This document shows, in pieces, positions 8,586 to 18,125 of a stretch of 64,000 bases of DNA. Source of the stretch: Candidatus Gastranaerophilales bacterium (GTDB lineage Bacteria > Cyanobacteriota > Vampirovibrionia > Gastranaerophilales > Gastranaerophilaceae); assembly GCA_947624685.1 (NCBI GenBank), contig CANQLJ010000001.1, positions 105,922 to 169,921 of the forward strand, in the 5' to 3' direction. The notes beneath the pieces were generated by a model. The model made no database searches. It was not told the DNA's origin and saw nothing but the letters and a program-made list of their open reading frames with translations. A program made the translations under genes and the position numbers. How positions within the stretch are numbered: the first letter of the stretch is position 1; each line of letters opens with the position of its first letter.

Positions 8586-9389
8586 CTACGCTTTCTTTAA
8601 AAAGAATTTTTTTATTTTATCTATTAATCCCGTTGGTTCGTCTATGTCCAACAATGGCACATCTTCGCCCGTGATTCTTCTTGCAACATTCATATAAGCA
8701 AGCCCGGCGAGCGATTTTTCGTCGTTTACGACAGGTTCACCTTTGTTTGTCGAAGTGATGATATTCATATCTTCGGGAATGACGCCGATAAGGTCACAGG
8801 AAAGAATCTCGACAACATCATCCACACCCATCATATCGTTTGATTTAACAAGTTTCGGACGTACGCGATTTACCAATAATCTGTATCTTTCGACTCCTTC
8901 TTTGGATTCTAAGAGTCCGATGATTCTGTCTGCATCGCGAATTGCGCTCATTTCAGGCGTCGTGACGACGATTGCTTCGTTTGCACCCGCAACCGCGTTT
9001 TGGAAGCCCTGTTCAATACCTGCGGGGCAATCGACCAAGACATAATCAAAATCTTCTTTCAAGGTTTCGCAGATTTCTTTTAATTGCGAAGCATCGACTG
9101 CCGACTTGTCTCTTGTTTGGGCAGCAGCAAGTAAACAAAGGTTTGGGTTTTTCTTGTCTTTAACAAGCGCTTGTTTTAATTTGCAGCGTTGTTCAACGAC
9201 ATCAACAATTGTGTAAACGATTCTATTTTCAAGCCCTAATAATAAATCCAAATTTCTTAATCCTATATCCGTATCGATTAAGACAACTTTGTTGCCAAGA
9301 TTGGCCAAAGCCGTACCGATATTGGCAGATGTTGTGGTTTTGCCGACACCGCCTTTTCCGGATGTAATTACAATTACAGAACCTGTCAT
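8586..9389 (-). CDS. minD: Septum site-determining ATPase MinD
   Basis: Membrane-associated ATPase that recruits MinC and is released by MinE. The deviant Walker A motif SGKGGVGKTT is at residues 9-18, the switch region reads LVDCPAGIEQ, and the C-terminus has the amphipathic membrane-targeting helix (LIDKIKKFFLKKA). The 267-aa length is normal. It lies 12 bases after minC and seven bases before minE, a complete and conventionally ordered Min operon. Confidence 0.97.
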   Translation of the reverse strand: MTGSVIVITSGKGGVGKTTTSANIGTALANLGNKVVLIDTDIGLRNLDLLLGLENRIVYTIVDVVEQRCKLKQALVKDKKNPNLCLLAAAQTRDKSAVDASQLKEICETLKEDFDYVLVDCPAGIEQGFQNAVAGANEAIVVTTPEMSAIRDADRIIGLLESKEGVERYRLLVNRVRPKLVKSNDMMGVDDVVEILSCDLIGVIPEDMNIITSTNKGEPVVNDEKSLAGLAYMNVARRITGEDVPLLDIDEPTGLIDKIKKFFLKKA

Positions 9390-9401
9390 TTATTTGCTCC
9401 T

Positions 9402-10571
9402 TTAATTTTGATTTATTTTATATAGTACAATCTCATTATCCACAATCCTTGCTTCCTCGGGTGTGAAGATGGATGAGCGGATAATATACGGGATGTTTGT
9501 GCCATCCGGGCGTCTTGAATAGCAATTTGAGATTCTCAATTGCACTGCATTCATTTTTAATGCGCGAATTCTGGCGCTTGCGTTTCCTTTATATCCGGCA
9601 TGGGCAATGCCCGATAATACGCCCCAGACAGTTATATCGCCAACGGCGCGAATTTCGCTTCCGGGGTGACAGTCGCCAATTATGACGACATTTCCGTCAA
9701 ATTCAAGAACTTGTCCGGAGCGAAGAGTTTGCGTAATGTATGTTGTTTCTTTTGTGTCTGAAATTATGGGTTCGTTTGTCGAAGTTTCATAAAAATCGAC
9801 TTCTTCCCATTGTTCTTCATTCGTTTCGTCCTCATCATACGCCTTTTTGTAGACCCCGATTGAGTTTTTTTCGGCATTTTCAAATTCTTCTTTATTTTGT
9901 TCGACTCTGTCATCGTTTTCAGCCGTAATTACGGATTGGGGCATAATTTGAGACTCATTTTCAGAAGGGATTTCGCTTATGACTTGGGTATTTATATCTA
10001 AAGAGGAGGGCGAAAATTTTTCCACCGTATCCATAATTTCTTCGACTCTTGAATATTGGTTTGAAATTTGCTGTTCAATCGTGTCAAAGTCGCTCTTTGG
10101 ATTGATTCCGGCTTCTCTTAAATCGGAAGCTATGTCGATTCTGTTTTGATTGTTGCTCATCGCATCCAAATCGGCCTCAAAATGAAGCCCGTTAACTTCT
10201 TTTAGGGTTATGTCATTTGGATTTTTTTGAACATCGAGGCTAAAAGTCTTGAACTCGAGATTTTCATCTTCGTCATACTTTTCTTCAACCCTTTTTTCAA
10301 TCGGCTGTTGGACATAGATATTCATATTTTGCGCAACCGCAGCAGTCTCGGGGTTTGTCGTTTCAATAGTGTCTAAAATGCAGCCATAGCTGGTGATTAA
10401 AGATTGCATACTTAAGATTTGAGATTGATTCAAGTAGTTATTATTTAATTTTAAAACTATCTTTTTTCCTGAGTGGTTCAAGGTTTCAAGCGCCAAAGAC
10501 AGGCTGTTTATTATCTCACCGGTAGATGTGCATGACGCCATATCAACCACAAAGTATTCGTTGTCGTACAT
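9402..10571 (-). CDS. minC: Septum site-determining protein MinC with long acidic linker
   Basis: Inhibits FtsZ assembly where MinD is present. The conserved C-terminal beta-helix domain occupies about residues 280-385, including LRSGQVLEFDGNVVIIGD, GSEIRAVGDITVWG and RISNCYSRRPDG. The N-terminal ~100 residues look like the FtsZ-inhibiting domain. Between them lies an unusually long, acidic, low-complexity linker of about 170 residues, making the protein 389 aa against the usual 220-270. It starts the operon. Upstream is a 2-kb repeat-filled stretch with no gene. Confidence 0.92.
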   Translation of the reverse strand: MYDNEYFVVDMASCTSTGEIINSLSLALETLNHSGKKIVLKLNNNYLNQSQILSMQSLITSYGCILDTIETTNPETAAVAQNMNIYVQQPIEKRVEEKYDEDENLEFKTFSLDVQKNPNDITLKEVNGLHFEADLDAMSNNQNRIDIASDLREAGINPKSDFDTIEQQISNQYSRVEEIMDTVEKFSPSSLDINTQVISEIPSENESQIMPQSVITAENDDRVEQNKEEFENAEKNSIGVYKKAYDEDETNEEQWEEVDFYETSTNEPIISDTKETTYITQTLRSGQVLEFDGNVVIIGDCHPGSEIRAVGDITVWGVLSGIAHAGYKGNASARIRALKMNAVQLRISNCYSRRPDGTNIPYIIRSSIFTPEEARIVDNEIVLYKINQN

Positions 10572-10761
10572 AAAACACCTTAATTTTAACTTTCCTAAAT
10601 CAAGTCTAAATTAAAAATTTTTTAATCACAATTAAATATAAAGGAATGTAAAATTAAATTATTTTAATATTTTAAGTGTAACATTGACAACAATTCAAAG
10701 ATTTTTGATGCGGGCTTGTTTAAAGTCTAAAACCGCGGGGTTTTACGAGAATAGCAAGGGA

Positions 10762-10863
10762 GAATATGGCAGCAAAGAGGATGGTTGAGGTGAAATAGAA
10801 GGGATTGTAGGGGAATATGGAGGCAAAGGGGATAGTTGAGGTGAAATAGAAGGGATTGTTAGG
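10762..10863. repeat. 51-bp tandem repeat, two copies
   Basis: GAATATGGCAGCAAAGAGG at 10762 recurs as GAATATGGAGGCAAAGGGG at 10813. Both are followed by a near-identical stretch containing GTTGAGGTGAAATAGAAGGG. Confidence 0.75.
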
Positions 10864-11368
10864 CATAATGAAGCTATAGAAAAATTCGAAAAATCCCTTA
10901 ACTCGCCCCAAAGCGCAATAAAATAAATCATAGCAGAGCAAAAAAGCCACGGAAAAACTACGTAAAAAGACGCGAAAAAACTATGAAAACTGTGAAAAAT
11001 TAGGAAAAAAGGCCATAGAAAAGGGCAATAGGAGAAAGCTACGGAAGGAAGCTATGGCAGGAAGTGCAGGGGAATTAAAGCAAGCGCAAAAAACGAACTA
11101 CAAAAAGTATGGAAAATGGCTATAGAAGAAAGCTATAGAAGAAAATAAGCGGATTTAAAGCAAGCGCGAAAAAACTATAAAGAACTATGAAAACTATGGA
11201 AGATGGCTGTTTTTTGAAACATTACCCCCATTTTCCATCGGGAAAAAACTGTGAAAAGGCTATATAAGAAGGCCATAGAAGAAAACATAGCGGATTTAAA
11301 GCAAGCCGGGTTATAAAAAATTTGCAAAAAACTTACAAAAAAATTTACAACAAATCGGCAAAACGAGG

Positions 11369-12122
11369 CTATAGATAAAATTGCGATAAATAAACCAACT
11401 ATCCATAAAATAAGACTTATAAAATAACGCGCAACAAAACAAAACAAAACAAACTGCAAAGACCATAGAAAAAGTTGCAATGAATAAACCCGACCGGCCA
11501 TAAAACAAGACTATAGAAAGAAATTACTGCTTGGTAAAACAACAAGCCATAAAACAAGACTATCGATAAAATTGAGATAAATAAACCAACTATCCATAAA
11601 ATAAGACTTATAAAATAACGCGCAACAAAACAAAACAAACTGCAATAAGGCTATAGAAGAAATTGCAATGAATAAACCCGACCGGCCATAAACAAGACTA
11701 TAGAAAGAAATTACTGCTTAGTAAAACAACAAGCCGCAAAACAAGGCTATCGATAAAATTGCCATGAGGCAAACAGCAAGGTGCAAAACAATGCTATAGA
11801 AAAGTTGTGGCAAATGAGGCAATTGACCGCAAAATATGGCTATAGGAAAACATTCAACAGAACAATACAAAATAAAAAACAACGCTATAGAATAACACTC
11901 AGCAGGAAAAAAATAAACAACTGCAACAAGGCTATCGATAAAATTGCCATGAGGCAAACGATAGGCCACAAAACAAGACTATAGAAAAGTTGTGGCAAGT
12001 GAGGCAATTGACCGCAAAATATGGCTATAGAAGAAAATTCAACAGAACGAAATAATACAAACTACAAAGACCATAAAAAAGTTACCGCAAAGCAAACGGT
12101 AAGGCACAAAACAATGCTATAG
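11369..12122. repeat. Higher-order tandem array, period about 185-191 bp, roughly four units
   Basis: Landmarks recur one period apart: TAAACCAACTATCCATAAAA at 11391 and 11582; CTATAGAAAGAAATTACTGC at 11511 and 11698; ATAAAATTGCCATGAGGCAA near 11754 and 11939; GAGGCAATTGACCGCAAAAT near 11816 and 12001. Adjacent units differ by scattered substitutions and indels. Confidence 0.7.
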
Positions 12123-12181
12123 AAGAAATTATTACCAAGCAAACAGCAAGCCGCAAGATAAGACCATCAAAGAATGCTATA

Positions 12182-12229
12182 GATAAAACCAAAGATAAAA
12201 CCAAAGATAAAACCAAAGATAAAACCAAA
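12182..12229. repeat. 12-bp microsatellite, four perfect copies
   Basis: Four identical copies of GATAAAACCAAA in tandem. Read on the minus strand this gives Phe-Gly-Phe-Ile repeats in an ORF that I regard as spurious. Confidence 0.8.
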
Positions 12230-12465
12230 GAAAACCCCAAAAACCATCAATAAAAGCCATGGAAAAACCGAGAAAGAACCGCCAAAGGCCATAAATAAGC
12301 TAACCATGGCCAAGCGGAAAGGACGGCTATAGAAAATCCAAAGAAAAAACCCGCAAAACAAAGTTATAGGCCCGGAAGGCTATAGAAGACCATGGGAGGC
12401 AGCGGAAAGCTATATAAAAAGTGCGAAACGCAATAAAACAAAGAATTAGAGGGTTTTCGCAAATT

Positions 12466-12491
12466 AAAAGCCTTATCTTAAAGATAAGGCT
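12466..12491 (-). terminator. Terminator of the 84-aa gene
   Basis: On the minus strand AGCCTTATC pairs perfectly with GATAAGGCT around a five-base loop, followed by TTTTAATTT. It is about 60 bases after the stop codon of the 12551-12805 gene. Confidence 0.65.
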
Positions 12492-12550
12492 GTGTTTGTT
12501 GTTGTTTATGCTTCGAGATTGTGTTGTTAGGTGTTGATAATGCTTTAGTT

Positions 12551-12805
12551 TTACGCAATTGCGTCAATTTTGTTTTGTTCTTTTTCCAATCCTCTTTCGA
12601 TGCTCATTTGTCTTTGGAAAAAGGTTTCATAAAATATCGGGGATTGTTTGATTGTTCCCAAGAAGTCCGTGAGGAAGCTTCCTTCGTGCTTCGTGCTTGT
12701 GTTGTTAATAACATTTGCGCCATAATTTTGTTGCACGCCAGATTTAAAACTTATATTTCTATTAATTGTATTTTGTACATTTGTTATCTTATCTACTGTC
12801 AACAT
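12551..12805 (-). CDS. Small protein with N-terminal ISFKSG motif
   Basis: An 84-aa protein of unknown function. Residues 18-23 read ISFKSG, one of several similar aromatic motifs near the N-termini of unrecognised proteins in this window. The rest is polar with a helical C-terminal half (FFQRQMSIERGLEKEQNK). No signal peptide or membrane segment is seen. An AGAGGTGAG ribosome site lies about nine bases before the ATG, and a clean terminator follows. Both support a real gene despite its size. Confidence 0.65.
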   Translation of the reverse strand: MLTVDKITNVQNTINRNISFKSGVQQNYGANVINNTSTKHEGSFLTDFLGTIKQSPIFYETFFQRQMSIERGLEKEQNKIDAIA

Positions 12806-13059
12806 TTTGGTTTTCTCACCTCTTGTTTTTTTTATTATTTAGTGTTTGTTTAACACTTATTCTTTATATTTTTATTATGCATCTAAAAAAATATTTTGTC
12901 AACCCCTTTTTTAAAATATTTTTTTCAAGCTATATTTGTTTTTTCCAAGATTTTTAAAAAATTTTATAATAACTGTCTAATGTACACTTATTAATTTTAA
13001 AGGAAAAATTTTTGCGTTTTTGTTTTTGGCACAAAAAAATTTTTGTTGACATTTTAATT

Positions 13060-14427
13060 TTAATTGTTCAAACTGTGCAAAGGCGCGCTAACTCTGCCTG
13101 CACGGTTGACAAAGATGTCATTATTAAATTCATTTACTTTCATAACGGGAGCATGGCCCAATAATCCGCCAAATTCGACGCTATCGCCGACGTTTTTACC
13201 GATTGCCGGAATTATTCGAACGGCAGTCGTTTTTTTGTTAATCATGCCAATTGCCATCTCGTCGGCGATGATTCCCGCAATTGTCGTGTTTTTCGTATCC
13301 CCGGGGATTGCAATCATATCAAGCCCGACCGAGCAAACGCTTGTCATAGCTTCCAATTTATCGATTGTCAAAGAGCCCTTTTCAACCGCTTCAATCATGC
13401 CTGAATCCTCAGACACGGGAATAAACGCTCCCGAAAGCCCGCCAACATAATTTGAAGCCATAATCCCGCCTTTTTTAACGGAATCATTAAGCATCGCAAG
13501 CGCCAGAGTCGTTCCCGGAGCGCCCGCTTGCTCAAGCCCCATCGCCTTAAATATTTCCGCGATGCTGTCGCCTTTTTTAGGCGTCGGCGCCAAGGATAAA
13601 TCGATTATTCCAAAAGGAATATCGAGTTTTTGAGCCAATTTTCTTCCAATGAGCTCTCCTGCCGCCGTGATTTTAAAGGCCATTTTTTTAATCGTTTCCC
13701 CGACAATTCCAAGGTCTGCTTTAATATCGAGGTTTTCTATTGCGCTTGAGATGACTCCGGGGCCTGATACGCCAATATTTAGAGCACATTCGGGTTCGTT
13801 AATACCGCAAAAAGCCCCTGCCATAAAGGGATTATCCGTCACTGCGTTACAAAAACAAACAAACTTTGCGCATGCAATCGAGGCTTCATCTTTAGTTAAA
13901 AACGCGCATTTTTTAATCACATCGGCTGTTTTTAAAACCGCATCCATATTGATTCCGGCTTTGGATGTGCCTAAATTAACCGATGAACAAAGTTTTTTTG
14001 TCGAAGCAAGAGCATCGGGAATTTGTTCAAAAAACTTTAAATCGCCTTTTGTAAAACCCTTATCCACCAAGGCGCTGAAGCCTCCGATAAAATCAACACC
14101 AACCTCATGCGCTGCTTTATCAATAGTTTGAGCCAAATAAACATAATCAATGTCTTCACAAGCCTCTCCCACAATGGATATTGGGGTCAGCGCAATTCTT
14201 TTATTCACAATCGGAATCGAATACATATTTTCAATTTCATTTGCGTATTCAACAAGATTTTTAGAATATTTTAAGATTTTATCATATATTTTTGCGGCTG
14301 TTGTATGGGTTGAAGTGCTTGCGCAATCTCTCAGACTCAATGATAATGTCACTGTTCTAATATCGAGATTGTGAACCTTTATCATTTCAATTGTTTGTAA
14401 AATTTGTTGTTGATTAAAATTTGACAT
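13060..14427 (-). CDS. UPF0210 (DUF711) family protein
   Basis: A 455-aa protein matching the UPF0210 family in length and style: N-terminal LDIRTVTLSLSLRDCA, then GGFSALVDKGFTKGD, and a glycine-rich C-terminal half (NYVGGLSGAFIPVSEDSGM, GLDMIAIPGDT). The family's biochemical role is not established. It is commonly paired with an ACT-domain UPF0237 protein, exactly as here, with that gene lying just upstream on the same strand. The pairing suggests a ligand-regulated partnership. Confidence 0.85.
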   Translation of the reverse strand: MSNFNQQQILQTIEMIKVHNLDIRTVTLSLSLRDCASTSTHTTAAKIYDKILKYSKNLVEYANEIENMYSIPIVNKRIALTPISIVGEACEDIDYVYLAQTIDKAAHEVGVDFIGGFSALVDKGFTKGDLKFFEQIPDALASTKKLCSSVNLGTSKAGINMDAVLKTADVIKKCAFLTKDEASIACAKFVCFCNAVTDNPFMAGAFCGINEPECALNIGVSGPGVISSAIENLDIKADLGIVGETIKKMAFKITAAGELIGRKLAQKLDIPFGIIDLSLAPTPKKGDSIAEIFKAMGLEQAGAPGTTLALAMLNDSVKKGGIMASNYVGGLSGAFIPVSEDSGMIEAVEKGSLTIDKLEAMTSVCSVGLDMIAIPGDTKNTTIAGIIADEMAIGMINKKTTAVRIIPAIGKNVGDSVEFGGLLGHAPVMKVNEFNNDIFVNRAGRVSAPLHSLNN

Positions 14428-14494
14428 AAAAAACCTTGTGAAAAAATATTAATACTTTAGTGGCGCCGATTGCATTTGCGCACATTTATGGGCA

Positions 14495-14779
14495 TCAGAC
14501 CGTGTGCATTTTGTCAAAAATGTCTTTCTTTTGAACCCAAATTTCCATTTTAAGTTCGTTGGATAATTCCAAAATCCCATCCTTAAATTCCTTAAAAGAA
14601 ACGCTCATATCTTTAATATCGCAAAGCATTATCATAACAAAACTGTCTTGCATGATTGTTTGTTTGATGTCTTCGATATTTACTTTGAATTTTGCAAGAT
14701 AATTTGAAACATTAGCCACGATTCCGACTTTGTCTTTGCCGGTGACTGTGATTATTATTTGATTTTGCACATCATCCAT
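14495..14779 (-). CDS. ACT-domain protein, UPF0237 family
   Basis: A single ACT domain of 94 aa (IIITVTGKDKVGIVANVSNY, then VNIEDIKQTIMQDSFVMIM). ACT domains bind amino acids or other small ligands and regulate partner proteins. The usual partner is UPF0210, encoded 67 bases downstream. Its start ATG overlaps the stop of the 65-aa gene upstream, indicating one transcript. Confidence 0.88.
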   Translation of the reverse strand: MDDVQNQIIITVTGKDKVGIVANVSNYLAKFKVNIEDIKQTIMQDSFVMIMLCDIKDMSVSFKEFKDGILELSNELKMEIWVQKKDIFDKMHTV

Positions 14780-14976
14780 TATTTCACATCTTCCTTAATT
14801 ACAATTAAATTGTTCATAATTTTCATAGCAACCGTCGGAAACACGACGTTTTTAAGCCCATCGGCAATTGAAACTACACTTCGCGCTTTCAATACGACAT
14901 CCTGACCTTTGTATGAAAAGGTGTAGTCGCTGTCTCTATCTGAGCGAACGGTGATTTTGTCTTCTTCTTTAGTCAT
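14779..14976 (-). CDS. 65-aa protein in the UPF0237/UPF0210 operon
   Basis: Unrecognised short protein with a beta-rich profile (DYTFSYKGQDVVLKARSVVS) and a hydrophobic C-terminal segment (PTVAMKIMNNLIVIK). Its start overlaps the end of deoC by eight bases and its stop overlaps the ACT gene start. That tight packing is the main support for it being real. No membrane or export signal is evident. Confidence 0.6.
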   Translation of the reverse strand: MTKEEDKITVRSDRDSDYTFSYKGQDVVLKARSVVSIADGLKNVVFPTVAMKIMNNLIVIKEDVK

Positions 14977-15640
14977 TTAACCCTCCTTTTGAAACTATTT
15001 CAACGCCGCTTGAAGTACCCAGACGGCTTGCGCCCGCGTTGATTAAATTTATGGCATCATCATACGTCTTTATCCCTCCAGAAGCTTTAATTTTGAGCTT
15101 CGAGGACTTTATATTTTCATAAATTAATTTAACATCCTCAACTTTTGCTCCGACCCCGTTTTTGACAAAGCCCGTCGATGTTTTTATAAAATCGGCTCCG
15201 CCATCGATTAAGATTTTGCAAGAATCTTTTATTTCTTCTTTGGTCAACAAATCCGTCTCGATGATTATTTTTAAGGGATTATTTTTGCAAATTTCTTTTG
15301 TTTTTTCAATTTCTTGGGCCGCTTTTTTATAGTCTTTATTTTTAACGGCCGAAATATTTAAGACGCTATCTATCTCATCGGCCCCATATTCAAGCGCACA
15401 AGACGTTTGAAAACGAATTATGTCGATAGTGTTGCTTGCGAGAGGAAAATTCACGACACTTATTACTTTCTTGTTCGTGCCTTTTAAAAACTCTTTTGCA
15501 AGTTTAATATAATTAATATTTACACATACGCCCAAAAAATCGTTACTAATCGCTTCAAGGCAAATTCTTTCCACGTCTTTTGCTTTCGTGTCCGGTTTTA
15601 AAATCGTGTGTTCGATAAAATTATTTAACTTTTGATTCAT
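14969..15640 (-). CDS. deoC: Deoxyribose-phosphate aldolase
   Basis: Class I aldolase that splits 2-deoxyribose 5-phosphate into acetaldehyde and glyceraldehyde 3-phosphate in deoxynucleoside salvage. The N-terminal HTILKPD motif, the Schiff-base lysine in GGADFIKTSTGF and the phosphate-binding ASGGIKTYDDA are all present. The 223-aa length is normal. It overlaps the 65-aa gene and is ten bases from the dehydrogenase gene upstream, so it belongs to the same minus-strand operon. Confidence 0.95.
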   Translation of the reverse strand: MNQKLNNFIEHTILKPDTKAKDVERICLEAISNDFLGVCVNINYIKLAKEFLKGTNKKVISVVNFPLASNTIDIIRFQTSCALEYGADEIDSVLNISAVKNKDYKKAAQEIEKTKEICKNNPLKIIIETDLLTKEEIKDSCKILIDGGADFIKTSTGFVKNGVGAKVEDVKLIYENIKSSKLKIKASGGIKTYDDAINLINAGASRLGTSSGVEIVSKGGLND

Positions 15641-15650
15641 GGTAATTTTA

Positions 15651-16655
15651 TTATATCAAAACCAAATTTTTTGTACCATCATTTATATCAAAAGATGATT
15701 TAATATTCTCGAGCGTTATATCAAGGATTCTTTTTCGCGCTTCTTTTGTGTTATAAGCGATATGGGGCGTTATAATTACGTTATCAAGCTTTAATAATTT
15801 ATCAACAAAAAAGAATTTTTTAAGGCAATATTGCGTAAGGTCGGGCATTTGAGAACATTTTTTCCAATGCGCGCAGAGATATTGCTCGCACTCTATCACA
15901 TCTAGTGCCGCGCCAAGGATTTTTTTGTTGATTAAAGCTTCATAAAGCGCCTCTGTGTCAATGATTTCACCTCTTGCGGTATTAATTATAATGACATTTT
16001 TTTTCATCATAGATAACGCCTTAGAATCAATCATACCCTTGGTCGTCGGGTTTAAGGGGCAATTAATTGAGATGAAATCGGATTTTTGAAACAATTCTTC
16101 TTTTGGAACATAGTTATAAGCGCCTTTTTCATTAATATCATAGACCAAAACTTCCATATTAAAGCCATGGGCGATGTTTATAACCTTCCTTCCGATTGCG
16201 CCCGTACCTATTACGCCCATTGTTTTTGATGACAATTCAATCCCTCTTAATTCGTCATGATCGATTGAACCCGTTATGACGCTATTTTTGGCTTGGATGA
16301 TTTTTTTTGATAGCGTCAAAAGAAGCGAAAACGCAAATTCCGCAACCGTCGTTGCGCCGTAATTGGGCGTATTAAAGACGCGGATATTATTTTTCTTGCA
16401 ATAATTCAAGTCAACATTAGAAAAACCCGTGCTTCTTAAAAAAATGAATTTAAGATTTTTAAATTGTTTTAAAATATCTTCCCCAATCTCCGAAGCCACA
16501 AAAAGGCACAAACCCTCGCAATCAAGGAATTTCTCATCGACATAGGTCGAATAATTCAGGGAATCTTTAAAAAAATAAGGTTCGACATCTTTCGGAATTT
16601 TATCTAAAAGATAGTCAAGCTCTGGGTCTTTAATGTCATAAAATAATATTTTCAT
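15651..16655 (-). CDS. D-2-hydroxyacid dehydrogenase, D-lactate dehydrogenase-like
   Basis: NAD-dependent oxidoreductase interconverting 2-keto acids and D-2-hydroxy acids. The Rossmann motif GVIGTGAIGRKV, the catalytic Arg in INTARGEIIDT and the catalytic His in TPHIAYNTKEA are visible. Length 334 aa and overall order fit the D-lactate dehydrogenase branch, which would suit a fermenting cell, but substrate cannot be fixed from sequence alone. It lies ten bases upstream of deoC. Confidence 0.85.
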   Translation of the reverse strand: MKILFYDIKDPELDYLLDKIPKDVEPYFFKDSLNYSTYVDEKFLDCEGLCLFVASEIGEDILKQFKNLKFIFLRSTGFSNVDLNYCKKNNIRVFNTPNYGATTVAEFAFSLLLTLSKKIIQAKNSVITGSIDHDELRGIELSSKTMGVIGTGAIGRKVINIAHGFNMEVLVYDINEKGAYNYVPKEELFQKSDFISINCPLNPTTKGMIDSKALSMMKKNVIIINTARGEIIDTEALYEALINKKILGAALDVIECEQYLCAHWKKCSQMPDLTQYCLKKFFFVDKLLKLDNVIITPHIAYNTKEARKRILDITLENIKSSFDINDGTKNLVLI

Positions 16656-16717
16656 AAAAAAAATATAATTTTAATATCAAAAAACAAAAATACCCGCCCG
16701 GGCAAAACCCTAAAGGG

Positions 16718-17959
16718 CTATTTTTGAGCTAAAAAAGTCTTCATTTTGCTGTAGTCAAATTCGTTTTCCCACCTTGCAACAACGGCTGTCGCAACGCAAT
16801 TGCCGATTAGATTAACCGTAGTTCTTCCCATATCAAGGATTTGGTCGATTCCTAACAATACGGCAACGCCAAAAACAGGCAAATTAAAGCTCGTTAAAGT
16901 TCCCGTTAAAATGACCAAAGAGACCCTCGGAACGCCCGCGATGCCTTTTGAAGTGAGCATCAAAGTAAGCATAATCATTAATTGCTGTTCGATTGAAAGG
17001 TGCACTCCCGCAATCTGCGCACAAAACAGTGTCGCCAAAGTTAAATACAGCGTTGATCCGTCAAGGTTAAAAGTGTATCCCATCGGCATAACAAAGCTTA
17101 CGATGCTTTTTGGAACGCCGAATTTTTCCATCATATCCATAGCTTTAGGCAGTGCCGCTTCGGATGATGCCGTTGTGAAAGCCAAAAGCGCAGGGTCTTT
17201 AATTGTCTTTAAAAGCCCGCGAAACGAGACTTTGATAATCTTACAGGCCACAACCAAAACAAGAATGATAAAGACAATCAATGAAAGATAAGTTATGAAA
17301 ATTAATTTTGCATAACTCATTAAAATACCGATTCCGTTTTTGCCTATCGTTGCGGCAATTGCGCCAAAAACACCAAGGGGGGCAAAGCGCATGACAAATT
17401 CGGTGAATTTAAACATAATTTCGCAAACGCTTTGAAGCAAAGTCAAAACAGGGCGCGCACTTTGGCCCACCGCGCATATCGCAAAAGCGAAAAATATCGC
17501 AAAAACGACAATTTGCAATAAATCACCATTCGCCATAGCTTCCACAACGCTAATCGGGACGCTGTTTACGAACATATCTACAAGCCCTGTCGAATGAATA
17601 GTCTGCATTTGTTCGACCTTATCCATCGCAAGAGCAGTAACATCAATATTAAACCCGACTCCGGGTTTTAAGACATTTGCCATAACAAGCCCCAAAACAA
17701 GAGCGATTGTCGTTGCGATTTCAAAATATATTATAGTCTTGAGCCCGATTTTACCAAGGTTTTTAACATCGCCATGGCCTGCGATTCCGACTACCAGCGT
17801 TGCAAAAATCAAAGGCGCGATAATCATTTTAACCATTCTTAGAAAAATATCGGCCAAAGGCTGCATTTTAGCGGCATAAGAAGGACAAAGCCAACCGAAA
17901 AGAACCCCCAAAACAAGGGCCGCAAAAATATATACGGTTAATTTTTTAGAGTCCTTCAA
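16718..17959 (-). CDS. Dicarboxylate/amino acid:cation symporter (DAACS family)
   Basis: Polytopic inner-membrane transporter that couples uptake of acidic amino acids or C4-dicarboxylates to Na+ or H+. The HP1 loop (TTASSEAALPKAM), the ion-site motif NLDGSTLYL (a variant of NMDGTALY) and the substrate-site segment DQILDMGRTTVNLIGN are all present. The 413-aa length is typical. The motif variant leaves the choice between glutamate-type and dicarboxylate-type open. It is flanked by the dehydrogenase and glyS but is probably transcribed alone. Confidence 0.9.
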   Translation of the reverse strand: MKDSKKLTVYIFAALVLGVLFGWLCPSYAAKMQPLADIFLRMVKMIIAPLIFATLVVGIAGHGDVKNLGKIGLKTIIYFEIATTIALVLGLVMANVLKPGVGFNIDVTALAMDKVEQMQTIHSTGLVDMFVNSVPISVVEAMANGDLLQIVVFAIFFAFAICAVGQSARPVLTLLQSVCEIMFKFTEFVMRFAPLGVFGAIAATIGKNGIGILMSYAKLIFITYLSLIVFIILVLVVACKIIKVSFRGLLKTIKDPALLAFTTASSEAALPKAMDMMEKFGVPKSIVSFVMPMGYTFNLDGSTLYLTLATLFCAQIAGVHLSIEQQLMIMLTLMLTSKGIAGVPRVSLVILTGTLTSFNLPVFGVAVLLGIDQILDMGRTTVNLIGNCVATAVVARWENEFDYSKMKTFLAQK

Positions 17960-18125
17960 ATGTTTCTCCTAAATTGCTACAAATATATTTTAGCTTAAAA
18001 CAGTTGTGCCTTAATATATTTTTAATTTTATGGTTTTTTGCTTTTGTTTTTTACTTTTGTTTTTTGATTTTGTTTTTTTGATTTTTGGAAGGGGGTGCTT
18101 TTTTTAATTTCTCAAAATCGCAATT

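Larger units (their letters stand above)
10572..12550. other. Two-kilobase non-coding region made of degenerate repeats
   Basis: No ORF here has a protein-like composition. The stretch is A-rich on the plus strand and peppered with the hexamer CTATAG, mostly as GCTATAGAA: I count about 16 between 10874 and 12385. Within it are a 51-bp direct repeat, a higher-order array with a period near 187 bp, and a 12-bp microsatellite. It separates minC from a small minus-strand gene. Its role is unknown. Confidence 0.6.

Noticed and set aside
10720..12361. Many short minus-strand ORFs with Phe/Ile/Leu-rich sequence
   Set aside because: They come from the A-rich repeat field; composition is low complexity, frames break at every repeat unit and no ribosome sites are seen.
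12521..12853. Plus-strand 110-aa ORF
   Set aside because: It is antisense to the 84-aa minus-strand gene, which has a ribosome site, a terminator and the N-terminal motif.
13064..14374. Plus-strand ORFs within the UPF0210 gene
   Set aside because: Shadow frames of a conserved protein.
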